From assembly GCF_008329525.1 (NCBI RefSeq), contig NZ_NPKQ01000002.1, forward strand, positions 744,001-808,000: 64,000 nucleotides of DNA, given 5' to 3'. Under the pieces are notes generated by a model that saw only the letters and a list, made by a program, of their open reading frames with translations, was not told the DNA's origin and did not search any database. The translations under genes were made by a program, and so were the position numbers. Shown here one piece after another: positions 1-8,246 of this stretch (position 1 is its first letter; the number at the start of each line of letters is the position of its first letter). The stretch is from Tardiphaga sp. P9-11 (GTDB taxonomy: Bacteria; Pseudomonadota; Alphaproteobacteria; Rhizobiales; Xanthobacteraceae).

Positions 1-105
1 GTCGCCGGCTCGGCCGTGTTCAAGGGCGGCACGGTGGAAAGCTACAAAGCGAATATCGACGGCATCCGCGCAGCGGCAGCAAATGCGCGCGGCGAGATGG
101 TGTAG
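1..105 (+). CDS. rpe: Ribulose-phosphate 3-epimerase, C-terminal fragment
   Basis: Only the last 34 codons lie in the window; the gene begins upstream. The peptide starts VAGSAVFKGG and continues with a helix containing YKANIDGIR, which matches the end of the TIM barrel of ribulose-phosphate epimerase, where the AGSAVF strand contributes to the phosphate-binding site. The enzyme interconverts ribulose 5-phosphate and xylulose 5-phosphate in the pentose phosphate and Calvin pathways. The call rests on a short stretch, so another phosphate-binding TIM barrel cannot be fully excluded. The stop codon is followed at once by a palindromic repeat that may end the transcript. Confidence 0.7.
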   Translation, partial: VAGSAVFKGGTVESYKANIDGIRAAAANARGEMV

Positions 106-108
106 CCG

Positions 109-180
109 TAGGGCGCAATAGCACAGTGTATTGCGCCGCTTGCGCATCCGCGGATTACGCCTTCGGCTAATCCGCCCTAC
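109..180. repeat. Palindromic intergenic repeat, copy 1
   Basis: Two nested hairpins lie in tandem. The first has arms GGCGCAATA and TATTGCGCC; the second has arms GGATTA and TAATCC around GCC-TTC-GGC. The unit begins TAGGG and ends CCCTAC. A very similar copy lies about 677 bases downstream in the same orientation, on the far side of the small gene. Elements of this type are scattered in Bradyrhizobium-group genomes. This copy follows the rpe stop codon and could act as a terminator, although it has no T-run. Confidence 0.75.
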
Positions 181-328
181 GGCTTGCTGATCGCGAACGG
201 CGACACCGTTCCGGCCGCGCTGTGCCGCTACGTCGATGCGCAATAACAGCAGGCGTCGGTGCAGCGATGGGTTCAGATCGAGCGGTCATAGGGAGCACTA
301 GCGAAGCGTATACGCCGAACAGAAGGAC

Positions 329-679
329 ATGCAGCGAATGACAGCGCAAGCGAAGCAACTGCTTGTTGAAACCGCAAAATTGATGATCGCGGGAGATCTG
401 GATCTTGTCGAAGGATGCCGCAAACTGATTCGGGTTTCTCGCGGCTGCGATGCTCTACTAAGCCACCCCGACCTGGTGCCCATTGTCGGCTTTGAATCAG
501 AAACCGACGACTATCCTTTAGGCGAAGTGAGAAGCGCATACGAAAAAACATATCTTGCGAAACTGGATCAAGAAATTGCGGAATACAGCGGCAGAGCGCG
601 CCCAAGCGTTCTGAAAGCCTGCCAATTTATTGTCGCGATGTACGGCGAGAAAAACGCGGGTGGAGCTAAGCAAGCCTAG
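329..679 (+). CDS. Small hypothetical protein between repeats
   Basis: This encodes a soluble 116-residue protein with no signal peptide or membrane segment. It is largely helical, with a central segment reading ESETDDYPLGEVR. That acidic pattern recalls a small family of uncharacterised proteins, some of them immunity-like, but I cannot name it with certainty. The start could also be the ATG three codons later; an AAGGA stretch just upstream fits the later start slightly better in spacing. The gene is less GC-rich than its neighbours, stands alone, and is bracketed by two copies of the same palindromic repeat. It was probably acquired. No function is claimed. Confidence 0.6.
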   Translation: MQRMTAQAKQLLVETAKLMIAGDLDLVEGCRKLIRVSRGCDALLSHPDLVPIVGFESETDDYPLGEVRSAYEKTYLAKLDQEIAEYSGRARPSVLKACQFIVAMYGEKNAGGAKQA

Positions 680-785
680 CCCGGATGAACAAAGCAACAT
701 CCGGACTAAGACCGCTGTCGTATATTTTGGCTGCTCGGTCGCGATTGCGTTCAAGAACAGCCGGCCCGCTCGGCGCAATAGCCCC

Positions 786-858
786 TAGGGCGCAATAGCA
801 AAGCGTATTGCGCCGCCTTTGCGGTGGGCAGATTACGCCTTCGGCTAATCCTCCCTAC
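786..858. repeat. Palindromic intergenic repeat, copy 2
   Basis: This is a near-identical copy of the element after rpe, in the same orientation. It has arms GGCGCAATA and TATTGCGCC, then a GATTACGCC-TTCGGCTAATC hairpin, and ends CCCTAC. It follows the small orphan gene by about 100 bases and could terminate it. The two copies form direct repeats around that gene. Confidence 0.75.
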
Positions 859-958
859 CTTTCAAGTTCAAATATCAAACAGCCACGCTTCCGCAGTCTC
901 GCGGCTCAATGAGCCCGAGTTATGCGGATCGACTCCTCCTCAAAACATGAGGGGTGGC

Positions 959-1051
959 GGCGCGCCGTGAGGCGCAAGGGGTGGTTTTTATCGCGATCCG
1001 CTCCACCGGAACGCCGGCAAGCTGCAACCGCGCAACGCCTCACGGCGCGCC
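959..1051. repeat. Inverted repeat with 16-bp perfect arms
   Basis: The arms GGCGCGCCGTGAGGCG (959-974) and CGCCTCACGGCGCGCC (1036-1051) are exact reverse complements separated by 61 bases. They could form a long cruciform or an RNA stem-loop. No coding sequence is associated. It resembles dispersed intergenic elements of this bacterial group. Confidence 0.7.
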
Positions 1052-1363
1052 ACCGCGGCGATTTTGGGCCGGGGACCGTTCTTCCTGGGACGTGGCGGTA
1101 GCGGATTTCCCGCGCCTACCTGTCCCAGTCCAGCCGCACGCTAGCGGCAGACCCCCGTAGTGGGGTCGGACGGTGACCTCCAGGCCTCCCGGGTGCGCAA
1201 GGGAACGTCTCCCTCGTGCCCGCAGGCGCCGCAATCCAGATCCCACCTCAAGACGCCTCTAGAAGCGCCCCTCGCGAACCGGACGTGCGGAGGATAATCC
1301 TGAATGGAATATTGTCAGTATAAGATAGGAAAAAATATTTGACGCCGTCTAGCCCCGCGCTGC

Positions 1364-1399
1364 CATTCCCCGACTCACCCATGGGCGTGTCGGGGAATG
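1364..1399. repeat. Palindromic repeat
   Basis: CATTCCCCGAC and GTCGGGGAATG form an 11-bp perfect stem around a 14-base loop that contains its own ACCCATGGG-like symmetry. This is a typical intergenic palindrome of the group. No T-run follows. Confidence 0.65.
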
Positions 1400-1574
1400 A
1401 CAGCTCATGCGTCGACGATGGTAAGGACAGCGGTGCGCGCCGATGCGCGCTGGGATGCTATAGACTTTTTTCCGGCCATGCCGATCTGTTATCAACACGC
1501 ATAGCCTCGCTGCCCGGCGCGACCACAGGCCGAATCTGCCCTTGCCAGGGCCGCGCCCCTCTCTCAGGACAACG

Positions 1575-2315
1575 ATGACCCGAAAAAATGCCGCTGCAGA
1601 AGTCGTCCGCACCCTTCGCGAGCGGATTTTATCCGGGGCGCTGCAAGAAGGCACCGCGCTGCGCCAGGAGAAGATCGCGACCGAACTGGGCGTGAGCCGC
1701 ATTCCCGTCCGCGAGGCGCTGACCCAGCTTGAGGCAGAAGGGCTTGTCAAAATTGTATCCCATATTGGCGCGATTGTGGCCGAATGGTCCCTGGAAGAGA
1801 TCCGCCAAACCTTTGAAATGCGCGCCGTTCTGGAAACCTGGATCCTGGGAGCGGCCCTGCCCTTCATGACCGAGGCCGACCTTCTCAAGGCCGAAGCCGT
1901 CATCGAGGAGATGGAGACCGCCGACCTCGAGGGCTGGGGGCAGATGAACTGGCGCTTCCACGAAGCGCTCTACAGCCCATCCCGCAAGGATCACGTCATC
2001 GCCATGCTGCGGAAGACCCACGAGAATATCGACCGCTTCCTGCATATGCACATGAAGCTGACGGACGGCCGCAAAAAGGCCCAAACCGACCACCGCCAAT
2101 TACTCGAACTGTGCCGCGCCAAGGACTTCCACCGCTCCGAAGCCGTGCTTCGCAACCACATCCTGGATGTTTCCGACAGGCTGGTCGAAAGCGTGGAGCT
2201 CGGGCGCAAGATCGCCGCCGCGCAACGGCCACGCCGGCGTCAGCGCCGCAAAATAACGCCCGAAGCTCAGCAAACAGGCGATCTTTCCGGGGACTTGCCC
2301 ACCAAACCAACTTGA
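1575..2315 (+). CDS. GntR-family transcriptional regulator (FadR/FCD type)
   Basis: A GntR winged helix occupies roughly residues 5-70 (ERILSGALQEGTALRQE, then ELGVSRIPVREAL), followed by an all-helical FCD ligand-binding domain to about residue 215 and a basic tail rich in Arg. The ATG chosen has an AGGA ribosome site six bases upstream; an ATG eleven codons earlier lacks one. FCD regulators usually respond to small organic acids or sugar acids. The gene lies directly upstream, on the same strand, of a DapA-type aldolase and an MFS symporter, so it probably controls uptake and breakdown of one carbon source. The ligand cannot be read from the sequence. Confidence 0.9.
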   Translation: MTRKNAAAEVVRTLRERILSGALQEGTALRQEKIATELGVSRIPVREALTQLEAEGLVKIVSHIGAIVAEWSLEEIRQTFEMRAVLETWILGAALPFMTEADLLKAEAVIEEMETADLEGWGQMNWRFHEALYSPSRKDHVIAMLRKTHENIDRFLHMHMKLTDGRKKAQTDHRQLLELCRAKDFHRSEAVLRNHILDVSDRLVESVELGRKIAAAQRPRRRQRRKITPEAQQTGDLSGDLPTKPT

Positions 2316-2405
2316 CGGCCAGAAAAACCAGAGTCACAAATTGGATACAATTTTGCCACCTCGCGTTCATCCTGAACCGGCGGTGCATCAAAAGAGGTAT
2401 CCATT

Positions 2406-3314
2406 ATGGCTCCCTGGTCCGGCGTATTCCCTGCGGTTACGACCAAACTGAAGGCAGACGGGTCGATCGACCTTCCCGCCACCCAGTCCAGTATCGAAAG
2501 ACTCGTCGCCAACGGCGTCTCCGGCGTCATTGTGCTGCCGATGCTGGGAGAAAACGCATCCTTGCGGATGTCGGAGAAGGAAGCGGTGATCCGCGCCGGC
2601 AAGGAAGCCGTGGCGGGCAAGGTCCCGCTGCTGTCCGGCCTTGCCGAGATTTCGACCGAATCCGCAGTGGCGACGGCACGGGCCTTCGAGAGCTACGGCG
2701 CGGAAGGCCTGATGGCCTTCCCGAGCCTCGGCTACAAGACCGATCCGCGCGAAACCGCCGCCTGGTACAAGACTCTCGGCGCCGGCTGTGGCCTGCCGAT
2801 CATGATCTACAACAACCCGATCGCCTATGGCGTCGATGTCACTCCGGCGATCCTCGACGAACTCGCCGGCACGCCGTCGATCGTGGCCATCAAGGAAGAA
2901 ACCGGCGACATCCGCCGCGTCACCGATCTGTACAATGCCCACGGCAACCGCTTCCGCATCTTCTGCGGAGTCGACGACCTGATCGTCGAGAGCATGTCGC
3001 TCGGTGCCGTTGGCTGGGTGTCCGGCATGACCAATGCCTGGCCGAAGCAGTGTGTCGAGATCTTCAATCTGTGCGCGGCCGGCCGTTTCGCGGAAGCACT
3101 TCCGCTATATCGGCTGATGACGCCGGCATTCCATCTCGATACCGACGTCAAGCTCGTTCAGTACATCAAGCTCGCCGAGCACCTCGTCTACGGCGCGCCT
3201 GAATGGGTGCGGCCGCCCCGGCTGCCGATCGAAGGCGCAGAGCGCGCGCGCGTCGTTGCAGTGATCAGCAAGACGATCGAAGACCTCGCCAAGGGCGTCA
3301 AGCAAGCCGCGTGA
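2406..3314 (+). CDS. Dihydrodipicolinate synthase/NAL-family aldolase
   Basis: This 302-residue TIM barrel of the DapA/NanA family forms or cleaves pyruvate adducts through a Schiff-base lysine. The diagnostic residues are present: tyrosine in MIYNNPIAYG and lysine in VAIKEETGD. A GAGG ribosome site precedes the ATG. Because it sits between a GntR regulator and an MFS transporter rather than among lysine genes, it is more likely a catabolic aldolase or dehydratase, for example of the keto-deoxy-sugar-acid or hydroxyproline type, than biosynthetic DapA. The substrate is inferred only as a 2-oxo acid. Confidence 0.88.
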   Translation: MAPWSGVFPAVTTKLKADGSIDLPATQSSIERLVANGVSGVIVLPMLGENASLRMSEKEAVIRAGKEAVAGKVPLLSGLAEISTESAVATARAFESYGAEGLMAFPSLGYKTDPRETAAWYKTLGAGCGLPIMIYNNPIAYGVDVTPAILDELAGTPSIVAIKEETGDIRRVTDLYNAHGNRFRIFCGVDDLIVESMSLGAVGWVSGMTNAWPKQCVEIFNLCAAGRFAEALPLYRLMTPAFHLDTDVKLVQYIKLAEHLVYGAPEWVRPPRLPIEGAERARVVAVISKTIEDLAKGVKQAA

Positions 3315-3324
3315 TCCATTAACT

Positions 3325-3349
3325 CCCCTCCGCATGAGCGGAGGGGTTT
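3325..3349 (+). terminator. Stem-loop terminator or attenuator
   Basis: CCCCTCCGC and GCGGAGGGG pair perfectly around ATGA and are followed by TTTC. The hairpin lies between the aldolase and the transporter gene, so it may lower readthrough into the transporter rather than end the operon fully. Confidence 0.65.
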
Positions 3350-3379
3350 CCCTTTCAACCGACGCATGGAGTGTAACCT

Positions 3380-4693
3380 ATGACGACCGATACGGCTTAC
3401 GCTACGACTGACGCTCTCGCCGCCGCGCCCGAAGGCAACCTGCTGCGACGCCGCGTTCTCATTGCCAGCCTCACCGGCAGCGCGATCGAGTGGTTCGACT
3501 ATTTTCTGTACGGCACCGTAGCCGCGCTGGTGTTCAACCGGCTGTTCTTTCCGAATTTCGATCCGCTGGTCGGATTGATGCTCTCCTATCTGTCATTCTC
3601 ATTGCCGTTTTTCGTCCGCCCTTTCGGCGGATTTGTTTTTTCGCATATCGGTGACCGGATCGGCCGCAAACAAACGCTGATCCTGACGCTGACCCTGATG
3701 GGCGTCTCGACCTTCCTGATCGGGACGCTGCCGAGCTATGACAGCATCGGCGTCTGGGCTCCGATTCTGCTGGTCATCCTGCGCGTCATCCAGGGCATCG
3801 GCATCGCCGGCGAATGGGGCGGCGCGTTGCTGCTCGCCTATGAATACGCGCCCGCCGACAAGAAAGGCTTATACGGCTCGATCCCGCAGATGGGCATTCC
3901 GCTTGGCATGGTGTTCTCGACCCTTGCCCTATCGATGATGACGCTGTTGCCCGACGCGGACTTCCTCGCCTGGGGCTGGCGCGTACCGTTCCTGCTCAGC
4001 GCCGTGCTGGTGCTGCTCGGATTGTGGATGCGTATCGGCATCGACGAGACGCCCGCATTCCGCGAGATGAAGAAGACCGGCAACGTCGCCCGCATCCCGC
4101 TGGTCGATACGCTCAAGTATCACTGGCGCGCCGTGCTGATCGCCACCGGCGCCAAGGTCGTCGAGACGGCGCCGTTCTACGTCTTCACCACCTTCGTCGT
4201 GAGCTACGCCACCGGCAATCTCAAGATCGACCGGTTCACGGTGCTGAATTCGATCACCCTCGCAGCGCTCGTCACCACCGTGGCTATTCCGTTCATGGGC
4301 ATGCTATCGGACCGGTTCGGCCGCAAGACGGTGTTCCTGACCGGCACCGCGCTGATGGCCCTGTTCGCCTTCCCCTATTTCATGCTGCTGGACCTCAAGA
4401 CCACCTGGAGCATTCTGCTCGCCACCGTGGTCGCCGTCGGCCTGATCTGGGCGCCGATCAATGCCACCCTCGGCAGCCTGATGGCCGAGATCTTCTCGAC
4501 CCAGGTCCGCTACACAGGCATCACCCTCGGCTCCCAGATCGGCGCCGCCGTCGCCGGCGGCACCGCACCGCTGGTCGCGACCTGGTTGCTCGGCCAATAC
4601 AACGGCTGGGCTGCGATCGCGACGTATATCGTGGCCTGCGCAGTGGTGTCCTTCATCGCCGTCGCCTGCGTGCGCTCCCCGGCGGACAAGTAG
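3380..4693 (+). CDS. MFS transporter, metabolite:H+ symporter family
   Basis: This 437-residue protein has twelve predicted membrane spans and belongs to the MHS branch of the major facilitator superfamily (ProP, KgtP and ShiA relatives). Family signatures are visible: GSAIEWFDYFLYG in the first span, the loop HIGDRIGRKQT between spans 2 and 3, and LRVIQGIGIAGEWGGA in span 4. A second loop motif, LSDRFGRKTV, opens the second half. It would import an organic acid or zwitterion with a proton. Its placement after the GntR regulator and the DapA-like enzyme suggests it brings in their substrate or its precursor. Confidence 0.92.
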   Translation: MTTDTAYATTDALAAAPEGNLLRRRVLIASLTGSAIEWFDYFLYGTVAALVFNRLFFPNFDPLVGLMLSYLSFSLPFFVRPFGGFVFSHIGDRIGRKQTLILTLTLMGVSTFLIGTLPSYDSIGVWAPILLVILRVIQGIGIAGEWGGALLLAYEYAPADKKGLYGSIPQMGIPLGMVFSTLALSMMTLLPDADFLAWGWRVPFLLSAVLVLLGLWMRIGIDETPAFREMKKTGNVARIPLVDTLKYHWRAVLIATGAKVVETAPFYVFTTFVVSYATGNLKIDRFTVLNSITLAALVTTVAIPFMGMLSDRFGRKTVFLTGTALMALFAFPYFMLLDLKTTWSILLATVVAVGLIWAPINATLGSLMAEIFSTQVRYTGITLGSQIGAAVAGGTAPLVATWLLGQYNGWAAIATYIVACAVVSFIAVACVRSPADK

Positions 4694-4711
4694 CCGCGCG
4701 AGCCAGATAGT

Positions 4712-4735
4712 GATCCGGCGCCGCGGCGCCGGATC
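4712..4735. repeat. Perfect 24-bp palindrome
   Basis: This is a fully symmetrical 24-base palindrome centred on CCG-CGG, with outer bases GATCCGGCG and CGCCGGATC. It lies just after the MFS stop codon. It can form a very stable hairpin and may terminate the operon, although no T-run follows. Confidence 0.65.
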
Positions 4736-4778
4736 GATGTCGCCGTGAACTTTAGGTCGCGATAGACGACCAACGCAC

Positions 4779-5567
4779 ATGACACATCCATCGCTCATGT
4801 GCGCGACCCGCGCTTTCATCGCAGCGCTTCTTGCCCTGCTGCTATTGAGCCATGCTCACGCGGGCGACGCCGCCGCGCGCAAGGTGATCGGTTTTTCGCC
4901 GGACGGCGCGACGTTCGCCTTCGAGCAATTCACGCAATTCTACGATGCCACGGAGATCATGGCCGAGATGCAGGTGATCGACACCCGCACCGACAGCTTC
5001 GTGAAAGGCACGCCGCTGTCGATCACGACCAGGGATGGCGATGAGCGGGAGGTCGATGCCGTTCGCGCCGAGCTGATGGCCAAGGCCAAGCCGCTGCTGG
5101 GCAAGCTTGATATCACCGAGCCCGGCACACGTTTCGCCGGCGAGCCATCGATGGATCCCGACGAGATCGGCATCTATCAGATGGACCCGAAGCCGCTGGC
5201 GACCACGCAGACCATCACCGTGCCCGATGGCCGCAAGCTCGTGCTCACACTTTCCGACCAGGCCCTCGGCAAGGCGTCATGCTATGGCGCCGGCGGCCGC
5301 GGCACCTATGGCAGCGTCATCGTCACCGGCGTGACACTGCAGATGAGCATCGACGGGGCCACGCCCGTCACCCTGCAGCAGGACAAGCAACTGCCGAAAC
5401 GCCGCCGCTGCGTGACGGCTTACGGGATCGCGGAGGCCTATCATCACCAGGCCAAGGACGGCACGCAGACGCTGGCGGTGCTGGTCGAGACAGTGGACGC
5501 CCATCAGTTTCATGCTGGGCCGAACCGGCGGTTCATGGCGGTGACGGCGAGGCTGCCGAAGCCGTAA
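4779..5567 (+). CDS. Secreted DUF2259 protein
   Basis: A clear signal peptide (FIAALLALLLLSHAHAG) leads to a mature protein beginning near AARKVIGFSPDG. That start and the pattern FEQFTQFYDATEI match the predicted secreted DUF2259 family, whose function is unknown. Two cysteines in the C-terminal half could form a periplasmic disulfide. The start may instead be the ATG six codons later, which gives a shorter n-region; neither has a good ribosome site. It appears to stand alone between the transporter operon and purB. Confidence 0.75.
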   Translation: MTHPSLMCATRAFIAALLALLLLSHAHAGDAAARKVIGFSPDGATFAFEQFTQFYDATEIMAEMQVIDTRTDSFVKGTPLSITTRDGDEREVDAVRAELMAKAKPLLGKLDITEPGTRFAGEPSMDPDEIGIYQMDPKPLATTQTITVPDGRKLVLTLSDQALGKASCYGAGGRGTYGSVIVTGVTLQMSIDGATPVTLQQDKQLPKRRRCVTAYGIAEAYHHQAKDGTQTLAVLVETVDAHQFHAGPNRRFMAVTARLPKP

Positions 5568-5666
5568 ATTCCGCAGGAAAATCAGGCCTTCGGGCGCATC
5601 CGAGGTGGCCTCCCCCGTCCCGATCTGCTAAAGCGCGGCGTAATCCCCCAAACGTCAGAGTGCGCA

Positions 5667-6974
5667 ATGATCCCTCGCTATACCCGTCCGGAAATGGCCT
5701 CCATTTGGGAGCCGCAGACTCGCTTCAAGATCTGGTTCGAGATCGAGGCCCATGCGGCCGATGCGCTGGCGGAACTCGGTACCATTCCGAAGGATGCGGC
5801 GAAGACGATCTGGGCCAAGGCCAAGGATGCCACTTTCAATGTGGAGCGCATCGACGAAATCGAGCGCGAGACCAAGCATGATGTCATCGCGTTCCTGACC
5901 CACCTGGCCGAAATCGTCGGCCCCGAAGCGCGCTTCGTGCATCAGGGCATGACCTCCTCCGACGTGCTCGACACCTGCCTGAACGTGCAGCTGACGCGCT
6001 GCGCCGACATCCTGATCGCCGACGTGGACCGTCTCCTTGCCGCGCTGAAAACCCGCGCCTTCGAGCACAAGATGACGCCGACCATCGGCCGCTCCCACGG
6101 CATCCATGCCGAGCCGGTCACCTTCGGTCTCAAGCTCGCTTACGCCTATGCCGAATTCACCCGCGCGCGCGCCCGCCTTGTGACGGCGCGTGAAGAAGTC
6201 GCGACCTGCGCGATCTCCGGCGCCGTCGGCACTTTCGCGCAGATCGATCCGCGCGTTGAGGAACACGTCGCCAAGGCGATGGGCCTCAAGCCGGAGCCGA
6301 TCTCGACGCAGGTGATCCCGCGCGACCGCCACGCGATGTTCTTCGCCACGCTCGGCGTCATCGCCTCGTCGATGGAGCGTCTTGCGACGGAAGTGCGCCA
6401 CATGCAGCGCACCGAAGTGCTGGAAGCGGAAGAGTTCTTCTCCGAGGGCCAGAAGGGTTCGTCGGCGATGCCGCACAAGCGCAACCCGGTGCTGACCGAG
6501 AACATCACCGGTTTGGCCCGCATGGTGCGCGCCTATGTGACTCCGGCGATGGAGAACGTGGTGCTGTGGCACGAGCGCGATATCTCGCACTCCTCCGCCG
6601 AGCGCATGTTCGGACCGGATGCCACGGTGACGCTGGACTTCGCGCTGAACCGCATGGCCGGCGTGATCGAGAAGCTGCTGGTGTATCCCGCCAACATGCA
6701 GAAGAACCTCGACCGCCTCGGCGGGCTCGTGCATTCGCAGCGCCTGCTGATCGCGCTCACCCAGAAGGGCGCATCGCGCGAGGACGCCTACAAGCTCGTG
6801 CAGCGCAACGCCATGCCGGTATGGCGCGGCGAAGGCGAGTTCATGACGCTGCTGAAGGCGGACGCCGACGTGAAGAAGTATCTCACGGATGCCGACATCG
6901 AAGAGCAGTTCGACCTCGGCTATCACTTCAAGCACGTCGATACGATCTTCAAGCGCGTGTTCGGCGCGAGCTGA
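5667..6974 (+). CDS. purB: Adenylosuccinate lyase
   Basis: PurB releases fumarate from SAICAR and from adenylosuccinate, two steps of purine synthesis. The 435-residue protein carries the fumarase/aspartase superfamily signature GSSAMPHKRNP near residue 270, whose flexible loop bears the catalytic serine. It also has the HQGMTSSDVLDT and RSHGIHAEP segments that build the active site. Length and N-terminus (MIPRYTRPEM) are typical of the short PurB type. A MOSC gene begins seven bases after the stop codon, so the two are probably cotranscribed. Confidence 0.97.
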   Translation: MIPRYTRPEMASIWEPQTRFKIWFEIEAHAADALAELGTIPKDAAKTIWAKAKDATFNVERIDEIERETKHDVIAFLTHLAEIVGPEARFVHQGMTSSDVLDTCLNVQLTRCADILIADVDRLLAALKTRAFEHKMTPTIGRSHGIHAEPVTFGLKLAYAYAEFTRARARLVTAREEVATCAISGAVGTFAQIDPRVEEHVAKAMGLKPEPISTQVIPRDRHAMFFATLGVIASSMERLATEVRHMQRTEVLEAEEFFSEGQKGSSAMPHKRNPVLTENITGLARMVRAYVTPAMENVVLWHERDISHSSAERMFGPDATVTLDFALNRMAGVIEKLLVYPANMQKNLDRLGGLVHSQRLLIALTQKGASREDAYKLVQRNAMPVWRGEGEFMTLLKADADVKKYLTDADIEEQFDLGYHFKHVDTIFKRVFGAS

Positions 6975-6981
6975 TCACCGC

Positions 6982-7521
6982 ATGGGCTATGTCGTGGCCG
7001 TGGCGCTCCGCCGCGGCCATCACTTCAGCAAGATAGCGTCGCTGAGCATTCGCCTGCTCAGCGGTCTCGGCGTCGAAGGCGACGGCCATATGGGCGCGAC
7101 GGTGCAGCACCGCTACGACCGCCGCCGCGAGCCGATGAAACAGAATCTGCGCCAGGTGCATCTGATCGGCTCGGAACTGCTTGACGAGCTACGCACCAAG
7201 GGCTTCGCCATCCAGCCCGGCGATCTCGGCGAGAACATCACGACATCAGATATCGATCTGCTTGCATTGCCGACCGGCGCGCGGCTGCATCTCGGCGCGC
7301 GTGCGGTGATCGAACTCACCGGCCTGCGCGAGCCCTGCGTGCTGATGGATCGTTTCCAGCAGGGCCTGAAGGCCGCGACGCAGGATCGCGACGCGAGTGG
7401 CAATGTTATTTGCAAGGCCGGCGTAATGGCAATTGTCGTCGCGGATGGCGATGTCAGGCCGGGCGACAGCATTGAAGTTCAGTTGCCGAGTGGGACGCAG
7501 TGTCCATTGGAGCCAGTGTAA
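6982..7521 (+). CDS. MOSC domain protein
   Basis: This 179-residue stand-alone MOSC domain resembles the C-terminal domain of molybdenum cofactor sulfurases. Motifs visible are GVEGDGHMG near the start, IQPGDLGENITTSDIDL, and ELTGLREPC with the conserved cysteine. MOSC proteins bind sulfur-modified molybdenum cofactor or carry sulfur. The ATG chosen follows the purB stop by seven bases and gives the normal MOSC start; an earlier in-frame start would run into purB. The substrate is unknown. A second MOSC domain occurs in this window fused to a ferredoxin reductase. Confidence 0.85.
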   Translation: MGYVVAVALRRGHHFSKIASLSIRLLSGLGVEGDGHMGATVQHRYDRRREPMKQNLRQVHLIGSELLDELRTKGFAIQPGDLGENITTSDIDLLALPTGARLHLGARAVIELTGLREPCVLMDRFQQGLKAATQDRDASGNVICKAGVMAIVVADGDVRPGDSIEVQLPSGTQCPLEPV

Positions 7522-7531
7522 CCACACACTG

Positions 7532-8077
7532 TCACTCCCCACGCAGCATTCGCATCACCACCGCATCCTTCCGCACGACACGGTGATACATCGCCGCGAG
7601 CAGATGGATCACCACCAGTGCGATCAGCAGATAGGCCGCGTAGATGTGCCAGTCCTCATAGAGATCGGCATTGGCCTTGTTGGTTACGGTGAATTGCGGC
7701 ACGCGAAACAGACCGAAGAAGTCCGCGTAATCCGGCTTGTGCGCGCCGGAATGCGCCCAGCCGAGCACAGCCACCAGCATGGTGATCACATAGAGCGCCC
7801 AGTGATTGGCTTTGGCCAGCGCACGCTCCCACAGCGGCGATCCCGCCGGCAGCGGCGGCACCGGATTGATAGCCCGCCAGATCAGGCGGATCGCCATCAA
7901 AAGCAGGATCATGTAACCGATATCGGCATGGATCGAGCGATGGAAGAAGCGCACCGGCCGCGGCGCGATGTGGTTGAACCACCAGCCATAGGCCAGCATG
8001 AAGATGATCGCGACGCCCAAAATCCAGTGGAATGCCCGGGCCAGACCGCCCCAACTGCTCATGGTGTTTCGAAGCAT
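7532..8077 (-). CDS. Cytochrome b561-type membrane protein
   Basis: This 181-residue integral membrane protein has four predicted spans. Paired histidines that can bind two b-type hemes are visible: ARAFHWILG in span 1, RSIHADIG in span 2, and EDWHIYAAY with VVIHLLAAMYHR near the end. This is the bacterial cytochrome b561 pattern (CybB/YodB). It probably moves electrons between quinol and a periplasmic partner. No cytochrome c or catalytic subunit is adjacent, so the partner is unknown. The gene converges with the MOSC gene, leaving ten bases between their stops. Confidence 0.88.
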   Translation of the reverse strand: MLRNTMSSWGGLARAFHWILGVAIIFMLAYGWWFNHIAPRPVRFFHRSIHADIGYMILLLMAIRLIWRAINPVPPLPAGSPLWERALAKANHWALYVITMLVAVLGWAHSGAHKPDYADFFGLFRVPQFTVTNKANADLYEDWHIYAAYLLIALVVIHLLAAMYHRVVRKDAVVMRMLRGE

Positions 8078-8246
8078 GTTGTCCCCCGTCCCCGCCCAGC
8101 CCTAGGAAGGCCACGAGTCAGGATTAGCAACAAGGCATCGCACGGCTCCCGCCGGGCAAATCCTTCTGGAATTGTTCTAATCCCAAAGACACTTCGGTCA
8201 AATTCAGCTTAACAACCTCGCAGTAACCATCCTCCCCTAGGCTCTC

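Larger units (their letters stand above)
859..1574. other. Long intergenic region without a supported gene
   Basis: About 700 bases separate the second repeat from the GntR gene. Short open frames exist here, but none has a convincing start or any recognisable protein. The stretch holds a large inverted repeat and, nearer the regulator, a compact palindrome. The segment between them may be the remains of a decayed mobile or non-coding element. An A/T-rich patch at about 1320-1340 is the likeliest place for a promoter. Confidence 0.6.

Noticed and set aside
184-245. A 20-codon in-frame stretch ending in TAA (ending CRYVDAQ) that looks like the tail of a lost gene
   Set aside because: Too short to assign or to separate from chance; no upstream part survives because a repeat precedes it.
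954-1246. Short open frames on both strands in the first long intergenic region
   Set aside because: They cross a large inverted repeat, have no ribosome site and match nothing known.
2111-3202. A 363-codon frame overlapping the DapA-like gene
   Set aside because: Arg-rich out-of-frame reading of a well-supported aldolase gene.
5655-6935. A 426-codon open frame antisense to purB
   Set aside because: It mirrors a certain purB gene, with composition expected from the complement and no recognisable motif.
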